This document shows, in pieces, positions 44,801-55,336 of a stretch of 64,000 nucleotides of DNA. The notes under the pieces are model-generated. The model did not search any database and was not told the origin of the DNA. It saw nothing but the letters and a program-made list of their open reading frames with translations. This stretch comes from Trichoplusia ni. Taxonomy: Eukaryota > Arthropoda > Insecta > Lepidoptera > Noctuidae. The DNA is taken from assembly GCF_003590095.1 (NCBI RefSeq), contig NC_039498.1:4340001-4404000 (forward strand). Reading direction: 5' to 3'. The stretch's first letter is position 1. The number at the start of each line of letters is the position of its first letter. The translations under genes were made by a program, and so were the position numbers.

Positions 44801-47800
44801 AAACCAACTCTGTGCATGGTGTCGCAGGTTCGATCCCCGCGTAAGACAAGCATTTGTGTAATCCACGAATGCTCGTTCTGAATCTAGGTGTCTTTGTGCA
44901 TGAGATTTGTATGTTTGTGAAAATCCCCGCGACTAAACGATTAAATTCCTTAATGCCAGACGTTTTTTAACTATCATAGTTGGTCCTCAAAAAAGTAGAG
45001 TGGTCTCTACGAAAAGTAATTTAAGATACAAGGCATAAAGTTTGTGCAAATTTGTTCTAGTTAAAAAAAGGTAAATCTGTATGAGTTTAATTCAATCATA
45101 ATAAGAAAAAAGTTATCGAAATATAACTAATAAAAATAAAATCCACAATCGACTCAATTACATTCAACCGAGCACAGTTTAACAGTAAATTCGATATTAT
45201 TTAGCATCTTATAAATTAATGAGGGCGCGAAACACTAACTGATGTCAAAGTCAGGTATCGTTTCGGCCGCATTTACGTCATACGTTGAGACGAAGAAACT
45301 CAAAAATATTTATGTTGGTATTAAATAAGTTATATTCTCTGCAATTTATTTTGGCACTCCTCCAAAGAATTACTATAAGTTTGGATGAGCTTGAATTATA
45401 TTTTCGGGAAACATGTTTTATTTAGATTGTTGACCTATTTAGCGCGAACATAAACAAGTGCTGCACTATTACTTTACGACTGTTTATTTATAAACCTTAC
45501 TTGAGTATTAACTCGTCCTGACATATTTTTGGGCGGTAACATTCCATTACGTGTGTCCAGTTATTCTGCCTAATGAAACTACAGCTGTGTATCGAAAAAC
45601 AGATGCCAGTTAAATGATGTATGACGACAAACAAACACTTCAAGATCTCTGTTATTTATTGAAGTCGGTCAGAACATTAGTCATGTGTTATTCATAAATA
45701 CGTTGATTTGAACGTAGAGTCCAATGGTTTACTGAAATACTACTCACTTTTTCAATGTCGTTTACTGTTTTACTTTTCGTTTGGAATAGTTCCCGATTTA
45801 TAACAGGGTCGTCCTACATTTGAAATGACTTTATCTTACGTGATTTATAAAAGGATAGCTTTTCGTTTGTTTTTAACTAAATATGCAAAGGCAGCGCGAA
45901 TTTTAATTAAACTTTCTGGTAAACAGCTTGGGTTGGAAGAATAATTTGTTTTATACTAGCTTTTTGCCCGCGGCTTCGCCCGCGCCGATGTCGGTTATAT
46001 CGCGTTTAAAAGAGAACTCTTCAAAAGTCCGGGTTAAAAACTATCGTATGTTCTTTTTCAAGGTCAACTCTATCTCTGTACCAAATTTTATTAAAATCAG
46101 TTCAGCGGTTTAGACGTGTAAGCGTAACAGACCGACAGACAGACAGAGTTACTTTCGCATTTATAATATTAGTAGGGATTATTAGGGATACCGCACAGAC
46201 AAAGTCACGTTAAAAAAATATATGTTACATAGTGTACATACAGCATAAAACTGTGTAACCTGTATAGCTCAATTGTTGGCCTTTAATGTTATTATGAAGA
46301 ACACATTTTGGTACCGTTTCCACAACAGTGACACACCAATTAATAGTTCAAGCAAAGATTGAAGATAACATGGACAAAATATAAATATTTTTTTGTATTT
46401 TTACATGACATATCTCTGCTTAGCTTCAGAAAACTTCTTCAGACGAAAAAAAAGCATAAAGATTGACAGATAATGTGAACGAATGCTGTCCAGAATAGAT
46501 TTGGCACTAGGATCCGTACAATATTATTTTTATATGATATTCTTATAAAACACTCGAATTATTTGCTGTTGTTATGTGTATTTGCGTTCATACAACTAAT
46601 AGATTCGGCATCAAGTATTTTTTTTCTAACGAAGATTTTATTTGATTTCTTAGCACTTTGTTCGCAAGCTAAGATGCCTTATACAAATTGCCATCAGATG
46701 AGTTATAAATAAATATTTCATATCTGTCACACAATTCAAAGGTATTTGCAGTAGTCAGTAAATAAATTCGACATCAGTGCCAAGAGGGGTCAGCTGATGT
46801 TGGCTAAGATTCTCTCTTTTTAACTATGAGACTTTAAAATATAGAAATCCTTTTTTCAAAGGTTTCCTTCCCAGAGAAACATTATAAGATCATAATTTAC
46901 AAGGTACATTAACTCGTTTGATAAAGTCACATTTAAAATTCAAACTTAATAAATGGAATGATACACTGCGAACAAGATAAACAATACTAATAAATGTAAT
47001 GAACGAGAACATTTGATACCAATCTTAATAGAAGACAATTAAGCCCTACCGCTGTTTTCATTATTGGTTCTATTAAATATAATTTTTGTGCTAGTTCAAA
47101 TACAAGGCCAAGGAGCTGCTGTCGTCATATTGAATTATTCAATCTATCATGTCAATTAATTTGATTGTTTTGTTGAAGTCATTTGTATTTTATTCCGACA
47201 TTATTTAAATAGAATATTATCACGTTTCAGATCATCGTGTACCGCACAGAACACGAGTACATCGTACCGCAAGATTACGTTCAGTCTACTGTGACTGAGC
47301 AGAGCCCCGTGCCTCCGAGGCGCACCCGCTCGAGGAGCTCGAGAGGCACTTCTCTTTGCGACGACGACCGCACGTCTCACGGCGCTGAATCACTAATCCT
47401 TGACACACATATTGCTCCAGCTGAAGAAGATGTCGAGAGAGAAATACGTCACGAGAGCCCTGGCTACGCAACGGTTGACAAAGGTCCCTACGTACCCAGC
47501 AAAGGCGTCAGGCGGTCTAAGAGCAAGACTCCACCAAGGCGCCGCAAAAGCAATAGCTCTGAACGCAAATATTACACGGTAGGACCTAATAAACCTGTTG
47601 TACCTGACCGTCCACCAAGGAAGAAGTCCTCGACCAGTCTCATGACGTTAGACAGCTTGACTAAACGATCAATCAGTGGAGATTTAACCCAATACGTTGA
47701 AATAGATGAACCATTTGAAGAAACTAACAAAGACTTAAAGTCTGGAGAGGTTGTGAATAAAATGAAAGATAGGCCACTGCCTCCACCACCACGTCCACCC

Positions 47801-49396
47801 AGAGGTTCCAGACGTAGGACCAGAAGTAAAAGAAATATCCAGCGTGACTACTCTGCTGACACGGGTTCGGCTACTGGCATATCACGCGACTTTGATGACG
47901 ATCTATCAAAACCAGATGATGTTGTAGAGATTGAAGTTTCCACTCAGACTGATCCGCTTCCCGATGACGTAGATTTTGAATTAGGTATGGAAGATAATCT
48001 AGACTTGTCAATGTCGAGCTCATTAAGAGATATGATTGATGAAGACTCAATGCACACCAAGAGTCATCCTAAAATATTAGATAGCCCTCGTATATCTCGA
48101 CCAACTTCACGATCAGAAAAGTCTTTAAAGCTTTCTGAACCCAAGATTTCTGAACTATCTAAACCCAACCTTGGACGTACGTCCCCTACAGTTATATTAG
48201 TGGAAAGGCGTGTTTCGAGTCCTACTAGGATAAACGAACGCGAAGTAATGTTAACTGAGGCTTCGTTAACCGTTCAACCTATAGACATCGATGAATCTCA
48301 AATCCCGGACGTTCCACCATTGCCAAGGTCAAGGGGCATGGCTCAGAGTTCTAAGCCCGCTGCGCCTCAAAGTGAGGAACGAGCACTTGAAAAAGTGGTT
48401 GACTCAAGTAGGGAAGTACAGTTAGATAATTTAGTTACCCAAAGGCTGCAGGTGAGAGATTTAGATGTAGGTCGCCTTAATGTATCGGAACTTCAAGCCA
48501 ACAAGATTCTGGTTTCAGATATAGAAGGGATGACATTGCAAGTTTCAGAATTAGATTCCAAATCCGGTCACATCTCTGTTAGCGGAATTGAATTCTCTCA
48601 GTCAGTAATAGACGAGATTGTCAAAAAGTTTGCGGAAATATCTACTGCCCATGCCCCTCCACCACCGCCACCTCCTCCCACGACTACTTTAGAAGTTATT
48701 GAAACTCCAAGGCCAGTGAGTAGAGAAGAACATACTCAAACAGATGATCTCCCTGAAGAAAAGCTGGAACCCGTAGAAACTATTGAAACTAAAGTCGAAA
48801 CAAAGATTGCCCTTGAAGAAGAGGCGCCGCAAGCTTCTCCTCCTCCTAGACCGCCAAGTGCGGAGGACTCGGCACCCCCTCCTCAAAGACCTCCTCCTCC
48901 AGATCTAACTCCACTATTGTACTCATATCTCCAGGATATAACAATACCTCCTGCAACCTTCTTTCCCACCCGGTCCCTGAGGGAGCGACCCCATATTGAG
49001 CATCACGATTCTCAGCATCAGACTCCTCCACCACCGACCCGCCGAACAAAGCGGAAGCCTGCGGCTCCTCATTCCGAATCCAGTTCCGATAACGGTAGAC
49101 CCCGTCCTTCCCCTCGGCGAATGCCTGCTCCAGTGAGGACACACGAGCCGACAATAACTGAAGCTGGCGCTCAGTTCTTGCGCGTCTGCCACTCATCCAT
49201 CAGCAGGACTATAAGGAATATGTTTAACTCATTCATGTCGTACATAAGCGGCACAGAAGACAAAAAAGACGTGCAGATGGCTATGGTAATATTCTTAGTG
49301 TTGATAGCCGGCCTCATCATGTTCGGTCTGAGTGACAGCAAAACGGTTCACCACCATCACTGGGAGTTCTTTAATCCACCGGATGGGAAACCATGA
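40535..49396 (+). CDS. Large disordered, probably tail-anchored protein; family not recognised
   Basis: Exons 40535-41826, 42815-44732 and 47231-49396 join in phase (2, then 0) to give 1,791 residues. The N-terminus (VPIKTYQWEDLRKAR, GGYPWTHLLKAPL) looks ordered and conserved; most of the rest is acidic or Lys-rich and disordered. Residues about 590-683 form roughly ten copies of an 8-residue repeat, KF-x-[MLFV]-P-[DE]-[RK]-P. Residues 960-978 are a His/Asp/Glu repeat. Residues about 1,476-1,541 have an LxV periodicity. Pro-rich SH3-ligand-like stretches lie in the last third. One hydrophobic span (1753-1770) and a 21-residue tail end the protein and no signal peptide is seen, which fits a tail-anchored ER or nuclear-envelope protein. 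The end (WEFFNPPDGKP) is not a KASH PPPx terminus. I infer a cytosolic scaffold tethered to a membrane; no name can be supported. Confidence 0.85.
41880..42183 (+). promoter_or_regulatory. Likely internal promoter for the short isoform
   Basis: Between exon 1 and the alternative exon lies a GC-richer segment with two adjacent arthropod initiator words TCAGTG (42016-42021 and 42023-42028), followed 155 nt later by the ATG at 42184. No TATA box at the right distance. Inferred from position and the initiator only. Confidence 0.35.
42184..42392 (+). CDS. Alternative first exon of the tail-anchored protein gene
   Basis: ATG at 42184 opens 69 codons plus two bases, ending at TATGAGAG|GTAAGT, a near-consensus donor. 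The phase (2) is the same as that of exon 1, so both can splice to 42815. It encodes STLRRWTSEGGTPIERAV, then a Cys-containing segment (CACQFFQCDSLLPE). Used as a first exon it gives a 1,430-residue isoform without the exon 1 N-terminus. As an internal exon it would not fit, since no acceptor in the right frame precedes it. Confidence 0.55.
42815..44732 (+). CDS. Tail-anchored protein gene, exon 2
   Basis: Acceptor TACATTTCAG|TGAT, donor GACGAT|GTAAGT. 639 codons. Starts DHEYEIIEKPPPNIIY, then an acidic stretch (SDDEEQLDEKDNLHDDNNEE). Next come a basic helix-like run (GKLKTQAGKLKTKLQNIKTK) leading into the KF-x-x-P-[DE]-[RK]-P repeat at 43,293-43,570, further disordered acidic sequence, the His/Asp/Glu repeat at 44,400-44,455 and a basic MPPKRKKRFGRKDYK near the end. 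The repeat's regular hydrophobic/Pro spacing suggests a linear binding array; a partner is not inferable. Confidence 0.9.
43293..43570 (+). repeat. In-gene tandem repeat encoding KFxxPDRP units
   Basis: About ten 24-nt units encode variants of KF-[TSKRN]-[MLFV]-P-[DE]-[RK]-P, for example KFTMPERP, KFSLPDRP and KISLPDRP. One unit is expanded (KFNIAEKLNRS) and the last runs into NFPSLGRKK. Third positions differ widely between units while the residues are kept, so the protein pattern appears selected rather than freshly duplicated. Confidence 0.9.
44769..44960 (+). mobile_element. tRNA-derived SINE
   Basis: Head with an A-box-like TAGCCGAGTGG and a perfect B box GGTTCGATCCC (44827-44837), then GTAAGACAAGCATTTGTGT, GAATGCTCGTTCTGAATCT, TTTGTGCATGAGATTTGTA and CCCCGCGACT. 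Same family as 23,372-23,540 but less decayed. It begins only about 36 nt inside the intron and is read through by the frame of exon 2. Not a functional tRNA, because no acceptor-stem pairing or anticodon arm is seen. Confidence 0.88.
45956..46178 (-). mobile_element. Non-autonomous Helitron-like element
   Basis: On the minus strand it starts TCCCTACTAATATTATAAAT and ends in GCCGCGGGCAAAAAGCTAG, the TC...CTAG ends of Helitrons, and sits between A and T as that class requires. It contains the GTAACTCTGTCTGTCTGTC and GCGGGCGAAGCCGCGGGC blocks common in Lepidoptera. 223 bp, no coding capacity. Confidence 0.85.
47231..49396 (+). CDS. Tail-anchored protein gene, last exon
   Basis: Acceptor CACGTTTCAG|ATCA in phase 0; 721 codons and stop TGA (49394-49396). 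IIVYRTEHEYIVPQDYVQS opens the exon, echoing DHEYEII at the start of exon 2. Basic Ser/Arg blocks (RTRSRSSRGTS, RRSKSKTPPRRRKS) and poly-Pro runs (PPPPRPPRGSRRRTRSKR, APPPPPPPP) follow, typical SH3/WW/EVH1 ligands. Then come the LxV-periodic segment ending in IDEIVKKFAEIS and, at the C-terminus, SISRTIRNMFNSFMSYISG, the membrane span MAMVIFLVLIAGLIMFGL and a His-containing tail (TVHHHHWEFFNPPDGKP). Confidence 0.92.
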   Translation: MIVYRTEHEYIVPQDYVQSTVTEQSPVPPRRTRSRSSRGTSLCDDDRTSHGAESLILDTHIAPAEEDVEREIRHESPGYATVDKGPYVPSKGVRRSKSKTPPRRRKSNSSERKYYTVGPNKPVVPDRPPRKKSSTSLMTLDSLTKRSISGDLTQYVEIDEPFEETNKDLKSGEVVNKMKDRPLPPPPRPPRGSRRRTRSKRNIQRDYSADTGSATGISRDFDDDLSKPDDVVEIEVSTQTDPLPDDVDFELGMEDNLDLSMSSSLRDMIDEDSMHTKSHPKILDSPRISRPTSRSEKSLKLSEPKISELSKPNLGRTSPTVILVERRVSSPTRINEREVMLTEASLTVQPIDIDESQIPDVPPLPRSRGMAQSSKPAAPQSEERALEKVVDSSREVQLDNLVTQRLQVRDLDVGRLNVSELQANKILVSDIEGMTLQVSELDSKSGHISVSGIEFSQSVIDEIVKKFAEISTAHAPPPPPPPPTTTLEVIETPRPVSREEHTQTDDLPEEKLEPVETIETKVETKIALEEEAPQASPPPRPPSAEDSAPPPQRPPPPDLTPLLYSYLQDITIPPATFFPTRSLRERPHIEHHDSQHQTPPPPTRRTKRKPAAPHSESSSDNGRPRPSPRRMPAPVRTHEPTITEAGAQFLRVCHSSISRTIRNMFNSFMSYISGTEDKKDVQMAMVIFLVLIAGLIMFGLSDSKTVHHHHWEFFNPPDGKP

Positions 49397-49586
49397 TCTC
49401 GGCAATTTGCCGTGTATTGGTACAAATCCATTAACGTTGTATAATACTAATTAGGTTTAAGTTCGACGGACTTGTTGGACGTGGATGAGTTATAATATTA
49501 TGGAATTGATATAATTAAGACTAACATTTACATGGTCTTACGTAAAACGTCATGTATGTATACCACGAAGAAATTAATACTTTACC

Positions 49587-49592
49587 AATAAA
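49587..49592 (+). promoter_or_regulatory. Poly(A) signal for the tail-anchored protein gene
   Basis: AATAAA 191 nt after the stop codon. A second signal at 50,479-50,484 would give a longer 3' UTR of about 1.1 kb. Confidence 0.55.
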
Positions 49593-49599
49593 CATAATA

Positions 49600-52404
49600 T
49601 GTGATATCTAGTCACCTTTCTAATACTATTTTACGTGTGTGTTACAAAATTTTTCATCGTGGCGTCCAATCAAGTCCGGTAATTTATTGTAAAGTCGTGA
49701 ACTGTATGATGCAAACGTTTAATGGGAAGAAAGATATGCATTTCATGCGAACCAGACTTTCCACTACAGTTTATTTTAATACAAATTTTAGTTAATATTT
49801 TAATTGTAAGAATATTTGTTCATAACTCCTGATGGTGCTTAAATCCGTGTGACAAGAAACAAACGATTGTACGTAACTGATTGCATCGCTGTACAGGTTT
49901 ATTGCGTGCATTATTGTTTTAGAGAAACCAGAACAGAAAATTATAATGTTTGTAGAGTAAGGGACAAAATAATTTCAACAAGCTGTTAAACATTGTAGCT
50001 AAATTATCAATGAAACTGAAGACTAAACAGAAGAAGTTACTACCGTTAGCTAATACAAAACAGCGGCAGAATTGTATACAATTCCTCCCTCATTCAATTA
50101 AGACTTGCACAAAATCTCAGCATTTGGATTAAGTTTTCAGCTTTTACAGTTCACAGGTTAATTCTGAAGTCAATGTGACCTCAACTCAAATGACATTGTC
50201 AAGTTCGTATCTGTCAGGTTGACAACTGCATTTCGATTCAGCGATGCACCGCACCTAAATGAAGCATGACGAAGCACCGTCACATCCTCTGTGCTCGTCA
50301 CATACACACCAAATCCAAGAGTTATTTTCTATGAATGTCTTATCATAAGTGCATATAAACACCTATTACTTTGTTACCTAGTTATATAATAATATATTAA
50401 CCGCACTGTTGACGTAGTGTTTCAAATGGCGTTATGCATTTTGTAAATTTCCTTTTTTGTTGTGTAATTATAAAGGAAAATAAAATTTGTTAAATAATTG
50501 GGTTTGGTTTTAATGGCCTGGCGAATGTATGATAGAAATAATAGATGAAACTATGACTATGACTTCTGCAAGACATAGAAGGTAAGGTAAACGAGAAAAG
50601 TATTGTGATATTCACTAAACGAAACTGAAGAACTAGACTGTATGCTATAAATTAATAGCAGATTATAAAAAATAATCACTCATTTCGAGACATTCAACAT
50701 TACAAACCAATCAATATAAATTACAACTTTTGAATAGTTGTAGAGTCGTTATTAAGGAAGCTGAACATTAGTCACTTAAACGTATTAAAAAAAGAAAGAC
50801 ATTTTTTAATCCCTAAGTTCCGTAATAAGCATCAGTGTGATGTCAACAAGTGCTAATTATGGTAAGTAAGAGTCTAATAGAGTATGAGAGTGAAATTACG
50901 TAAGTATTATTAGAAATATGTACTAAGATATCTTCTGATAGAACTTTCATGATATAATTTGCAATTACACTTAAAAAACTGTTACTTTCATCACTTATGT
51001 CAGTGTGTTTAGTATCCTTTAACAGTAAATTTGCTTTAAAAACAGTTAAATTGAACAAATTATCGTACATTATATTTTACTACAGAATTTATTCGTAAAG
51101 GTAAATTAAAATAAGCCGCGTCTCTCACAAAAATTGAAAGCAAGAGATACTCTTAACACCAAAAATACCTATTAACGGAATATGAATGAAAAAGTAACTG
51201 AACACCTTACACATAATTACCGTCGATTAATCTCGTTCAATTTACGAACGGCCATTCACCACATTCCAAAACAATAGCTAAACGTATGCCCGCTAAAACA
51301 ATGTATAAATAACATATACATACATATATAAGTGTATGTTATCATGCGAGATATAAATAACCGGCTAGGACTGTGGATCGAAGCCAAGACTCGTCAAAAC
51401 TTGACCTAACCCGGTTGCTAGAAAGGTCATCGTGTCGGTCAGGATAACAAAACACCTTTTTCTTCTGTATAATGTGATCTTAATTAGAACGAACTCTTTT
51501 TTCTCCTTTGTAATGGTTGACGCGAGGTTCATTTGTTCCTATTTCTATCGGATGGGTATCTATTGTTTCTTTGTGTAAGGGTCAAGAATCTTTCTTTTGA
51601 TATGACATATTTGTTAAGAGAATTTACGTATTGCTGAAGTCTGTACGAATATAGAAGTTTCTGAAAATATAAGAATATAGGATTCAAAAAGCATATTACG
51701 AATAATTAACACCTCAAATATTAAGGCAAAAGTGTTCTTTTAGTTTCTAAATCTTTAAAAGCATCACTACATTAGTACGAGAAAAGGATAATAGATGGCG
51801 CTGCACGTTGAAAGTATACAAATGTGAGAGAAGAGTCGACAATAATATTATGATTTATTAACTGTTTTGATGCTATGAAGTGTGATTTATAAGTGAAATC
51901 ACCTTAATAACAACCTAATGAAACAGATCAAAATAATTTAATTAATCATGAATAAGTTTTTTCTGCCCATTCGCTCTGCCATTTTCTATAGATAATTATC
52001 TACCTAACATAGGTAACTAGATAATGACAAAATGAAATTTAGATCGCAGTTTTAATATTTAATTAACCAAGCAACGTTGATTAAAACTGTTTATCATTAA
52101 TTAACTCCATAGCCTATTAACTACCTAAATGAGAATCAGATTTTGTTTAGCTGCTGATAGTTTCGGTTCATAGCGTCACAACGAATCAGGCAGCACACAA
52201 GTACGTAGGTAAAAGGTTTATAATTAAGTGGAAATCACACCTATCAAGAGTAATTATCAGTAGCTCATTAAACGCTATTGAAAATATACGATAACCCTTA
52301 ATAGTTAGCCAATATCGTTACCGCTAACCATTTTGTGCCTACACCGAGTGCCTGAAATGTATATGAAAGGACGAACGATGGTGACAAGAATTAATTATGT
52401 GAAA
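49600..52404. other. Gene-poor downstream region
   Basis: After the likely 3' UTR only short random frames are seen. No repeat family recognised apart from AT-rich low complexity. Confidence 0.5.
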
Positions 52405-52612
52405 CTAGCTATTGCCCGCGGCTCCGCCCACTGCAAATCGAATATAATCCCACGGGATCATAAAAACGGGATAAAAAGTCCTGTGTTAATTCAGGTTGTA
52501 AACTTGCTGTATACAAAATTTCGTCCACATCCGTTTGTTTGTTTTTGCGTGAGAGAATAAAAAACATACATCTATAGTAACAAAATTTCGCATTAAGAAT
52601 ATTAGTATAATC
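52405..52612 (-). mobile_element. Helitron-like element, diverged
   Basis: Minus-strand end CTAG at 52405-52408, preceded on that strand by GCGGAGCCGCGGGCAATAG; at the other side a TACTAATATTCTTAATGCG-like start. It matches the layout of 45,956-46,178 but the interior is different (ACGGGATAAAAAGTCCTGTG type). The right end is approximate because the TC start is not exact. Confidence 0.65.
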
Positions 52613-52969
52613 GACAAAAGGGAAAAAAGAGTATCTAAGGAGAATTGCAATGACACAGAACAATTCAAATGAAATTTATTGGAGAGAAGATTCCTTCTTA
52701 AATAGTGACTTAATGACTAATGATAATAGTAATGTTAATATGGAGCTTTTTTGTACCATATTTTATGTGTGATTTTATGAGTTTAGTTATAAATAGATAG
52801 CACGTGACATCCACACGTGGCGCCGTCACGAAGCCCCTCGAGATACGGCACAAGTGGTACTCCATTATTTTATAATTACTGTTTACGTTTTTCCATACTT
52901 TCTAGAATCGAGATATGACATTATTACGTGTCAATTTGAAGGTGTCGTGATCTGTTTTTTATAGATTTC

Positions 52970-53185
52970 TGACACTCGAAGTGCGACCGGAGCGGAGGTC
53001 GTGGGTTTGATACCCACCCATGACAAATGTTTGTGTGATGAGCACCATAATTTGTTTTGTGTTTGGGTGCAATTTATGTATTTTATTTAAAAGTATGTGT
53101 ACGAGGTTTCTAGTAGGTACTTATAATTCATGTTTTGCGTAGTTTGAGACTAGATGGCGTTGTGTGAAAGTTGGAGAATATTATA
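52970..53185 (+). mobile_element. SINE-type repeat
   Basis: tRNA-like GGAGGTCGTGGGTTTGATACCCACC, then GACAAATGTTTGTGTGATGAGCA, GTTTGGGTGCAATTTATGTATTT, TTTAAAAGTATGTG and a GCGTAGTTTGAGACTAGATG-like tail: the order of a common lepidopteran SINE. This is a different family from the copies at 23.4 and 44.8 kb. The 5' part is damaged and no target duplication is clear. Confidence 0.7.
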
Positions 53186-54098
53186 GTAGGTACTCAAATA
53201 CTGGGATAACATTAACAGTGGCTAAGATGTTTCGATCGCGTAACACGAAATTTACGAATTAAACCAAAAAAAATGCAACAACAGTTCGATGTGCGATTAA
53301 TTGACAAAGCGAGTTACGTGTTACGCTTAACACGCGCTCCTGAGCACTAAAATAATGTAAACAGGCTGTACTCGCCAACCTACACAATCTGTTTTTTTTT
53401 TTTTCGAGCTAACTTATCAAACTAAACTGGCATCAGTATTCTGAAGTCAGTCCGTTATAAAAAGCTAGTCGCTCGTCTCTTTTTGGTTAAGGTTTTTGGC
53501 TAATTCAACGAAACGTTTCCAGCCATAAATTTTAGTTCAAGTAGTAAGTGTGTTTGTATGTATGTTACCTGTTCAAGCCCTTACTGACTGGACGATTTCA
53601 ACGAAAACTAGTGCAGACTAAGCTTACACCATTTTTGTTTTTTTTGGATCAACAGACTACTTTGAATGCAGCTATTTCTGCATAATACCGACAGGGTAGG
53701 CATAGGACAGCTGTGTGAGTCGGAGCGCTTTAAGATTTGTTTTAAGGCTCATTACGTAAAAGAAGTTATTGACATGGTGAACGAACTTTGTAAAAACAAT
53801 TTTCACCTACAATACAACACGCCTACTATGACAGATCAGATCATCACCAAGCCAAATATTGTTAACGACGGGATCGCGGTTTTGATAAGTTTCAATCGCA
53901 TCTAAATCTACATCGACCAGTGCTCAAATAAAGTGATTACGTTTAAGGTAAGACCTTACACGTTGAACAGCGAAGGCCATGGGTACACGTACCGAGGTTC
54001 AAAGTAAGTTGTCGTGAACGTCACGCTCACGAAGTGATTATACTTTGTAATTCGAAGAACGTTACTCTCTTTGATCTGGGCCCCAATTCCGCTATTCA

Positions 54099-54335
54099 TC
54101 TATACTAATATATAAAGCTGAAGAGTTTGTTTGTTTGAAAGCGCTAATCTCAGGAACTACTGGTTCAAATTGAAAAATTATTTTTGTGTTGAATGGACCA
54201 TTCATCGAGGAAGGTTTTAGGCTATATATCATCACGCTGCGACTAATACGAGCGAAGATACAATGGAAAAAACAGGTCAGGTAGGTATAAATCATAACTT
54301 CTAACCACGCGGACGAAGTCGCGGGCAACAGCTAG
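54099..54335 (+). mobile_element. Non-autonomous Helitron
   Basis: Starts TCTATACTAATATATAAAGC and ends GAAGTCGCGGGCAACAGCTAG; flanked by A (54098) and T (54336). Contains GAGTTTGTTTGTTTGAAAGCG, GCTAATCTCAGGAACTACTG and TAGGCTATATATCATCACGC, a well-known lepidopteran Helitron body. 237 bp, no coding frame, little diverged. Confidence 0.9.
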
Positions 54336-55290
54336 TAATTGAAAAATTTATTCAGAAAAATTGGAAAATGGTCTAAATTTTACACTATTCATATTCTCCT
54401 AAGCATTTTGTCAATTTATTGTATTGAGAAAACGTTTTCAACTGCGGCATAATTATTCAATTATACTATTAAAAATAGCACAATTGGGTCCCTGGCCGAG
54501 ATGATACTCATGCTGTGCCTCTAGAGTGAGGGCATTAATACTGTGGTTGATGCACGATCGAGAATACATGAACTGTGACGTTTCAATAGACTTGAGTCCA
54601 ATTTGAATAGCACACTTCGCATGGATAATGTTCTGCGTGCAATGGAGGTCAGTGCTGCACTGGATATGAATAACAAAAAAAACCTTAGTAACTACTACGA
54701 TGGTCGGTTTATCTTCCGATACTGGTTTAATTAAGTAAATAAATTCATTTGAAAAAATCTGTATCACCACGAAAGTTTGGCACTTGAATACAGGAGTGTC
54801 ATTTCAAATTTGATTTGGCAATTAATCCTTTTAATTTCATTGTGTAGGTAAGACCTTGGCTATATAGTAGTGTGGGTACGAAACAATACGAAAACAAAAT
54901 ATTGACGAGGTATCGTAGATACTTTTCCCTATGTGAACATAGTAGACAACATACATGTCTTTGTTATCTGGCATTGTCAGTAACATTGCTATACCGGTAC
55001 GGTCAAGACAAACTACAGTCTACATTACTATTCGACATTACTTCTAATATACCTACTTACATAAGTAATTAAGAGTAGCATGCTTACCTCGACATACATA
55101 CCAACACTAGAGGAAAATATCGTCCAGTTTCAAATTGTCAACGACTGACGCTGTTACGATGAGTTTCTAACCTCGCGCGTCGCTGGCTGGCCCCGGGTGA
55201 AAGTACCAGGGGATCAGCTGATAATATAAGATGGAGGTGTCCTGACAAGTAACAAATAATAATAAAAAGATATATTCATATAATAACAAG
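54336..55290. other. No supported gene
   Basis: A minus-strand frame (54,453-54,770, 105 codons) is somewhat protein-like (IHCxQNIIHAKCAIQIG-type words) but has no splice or start context and is unrecognised; it may be a mobile-element remnant. A GC-richer segment at 55,160-55,220 precedes the possible exon at 55,291. Confidence 0.4.
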
Positions 55291-55336
55291 ATGCACCCTT
55301 ATCCTGAGGAACTATTAGATACTATTACTGTAAAAG
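55291..55336 (+). CDS. Possible short first coding exon
   Basis: ATG CAC CCT TAT CCT GAG GAA ... GTA AAA G ends at a strong donor (AAAAG|GTGAGT) after 15 codons plus one base: MHPYPEELLDTITVK. A GC-rich leader-like patch lies about 100 nt upstream. The clean frame and donor suggest a first exon. No phase-1 partner exon is recognised downstream in the window, and chance cannot be excluded for so short a segment. Confidence 0.3.

Larger units (their letters stand above)
44733..47230. other. Intron with SINE and Helitron insertions
   Basis: 2.5-kb intron of the tail-anchored protein gene. It carries a SINE shortly after the donor (44,769-44,960) and a minus-strand Helitron-like element (45,956-46,178). 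No further exon seen. Confidence 0.7.

Noticed and set aside
44769..44845. tRNA gene-like sequence with a perfect B box
   Set aside because: No paired acceptor stem or anticodon arm, and it continues into a SINE body also found at 23.4 kb.
48846..49196. 116-codon minus-strand frame
   Set aside because: Antisense of the Pro/Arg-rich coding sequence of the last exon.
49394..49396. KASH-type (nesprin-like) C-terminus for the tail-anchored protein
   Set aside because: The tail is only about 21 residues and ends PPDGKP rather than the terminal PPPx that KASH peptides need.
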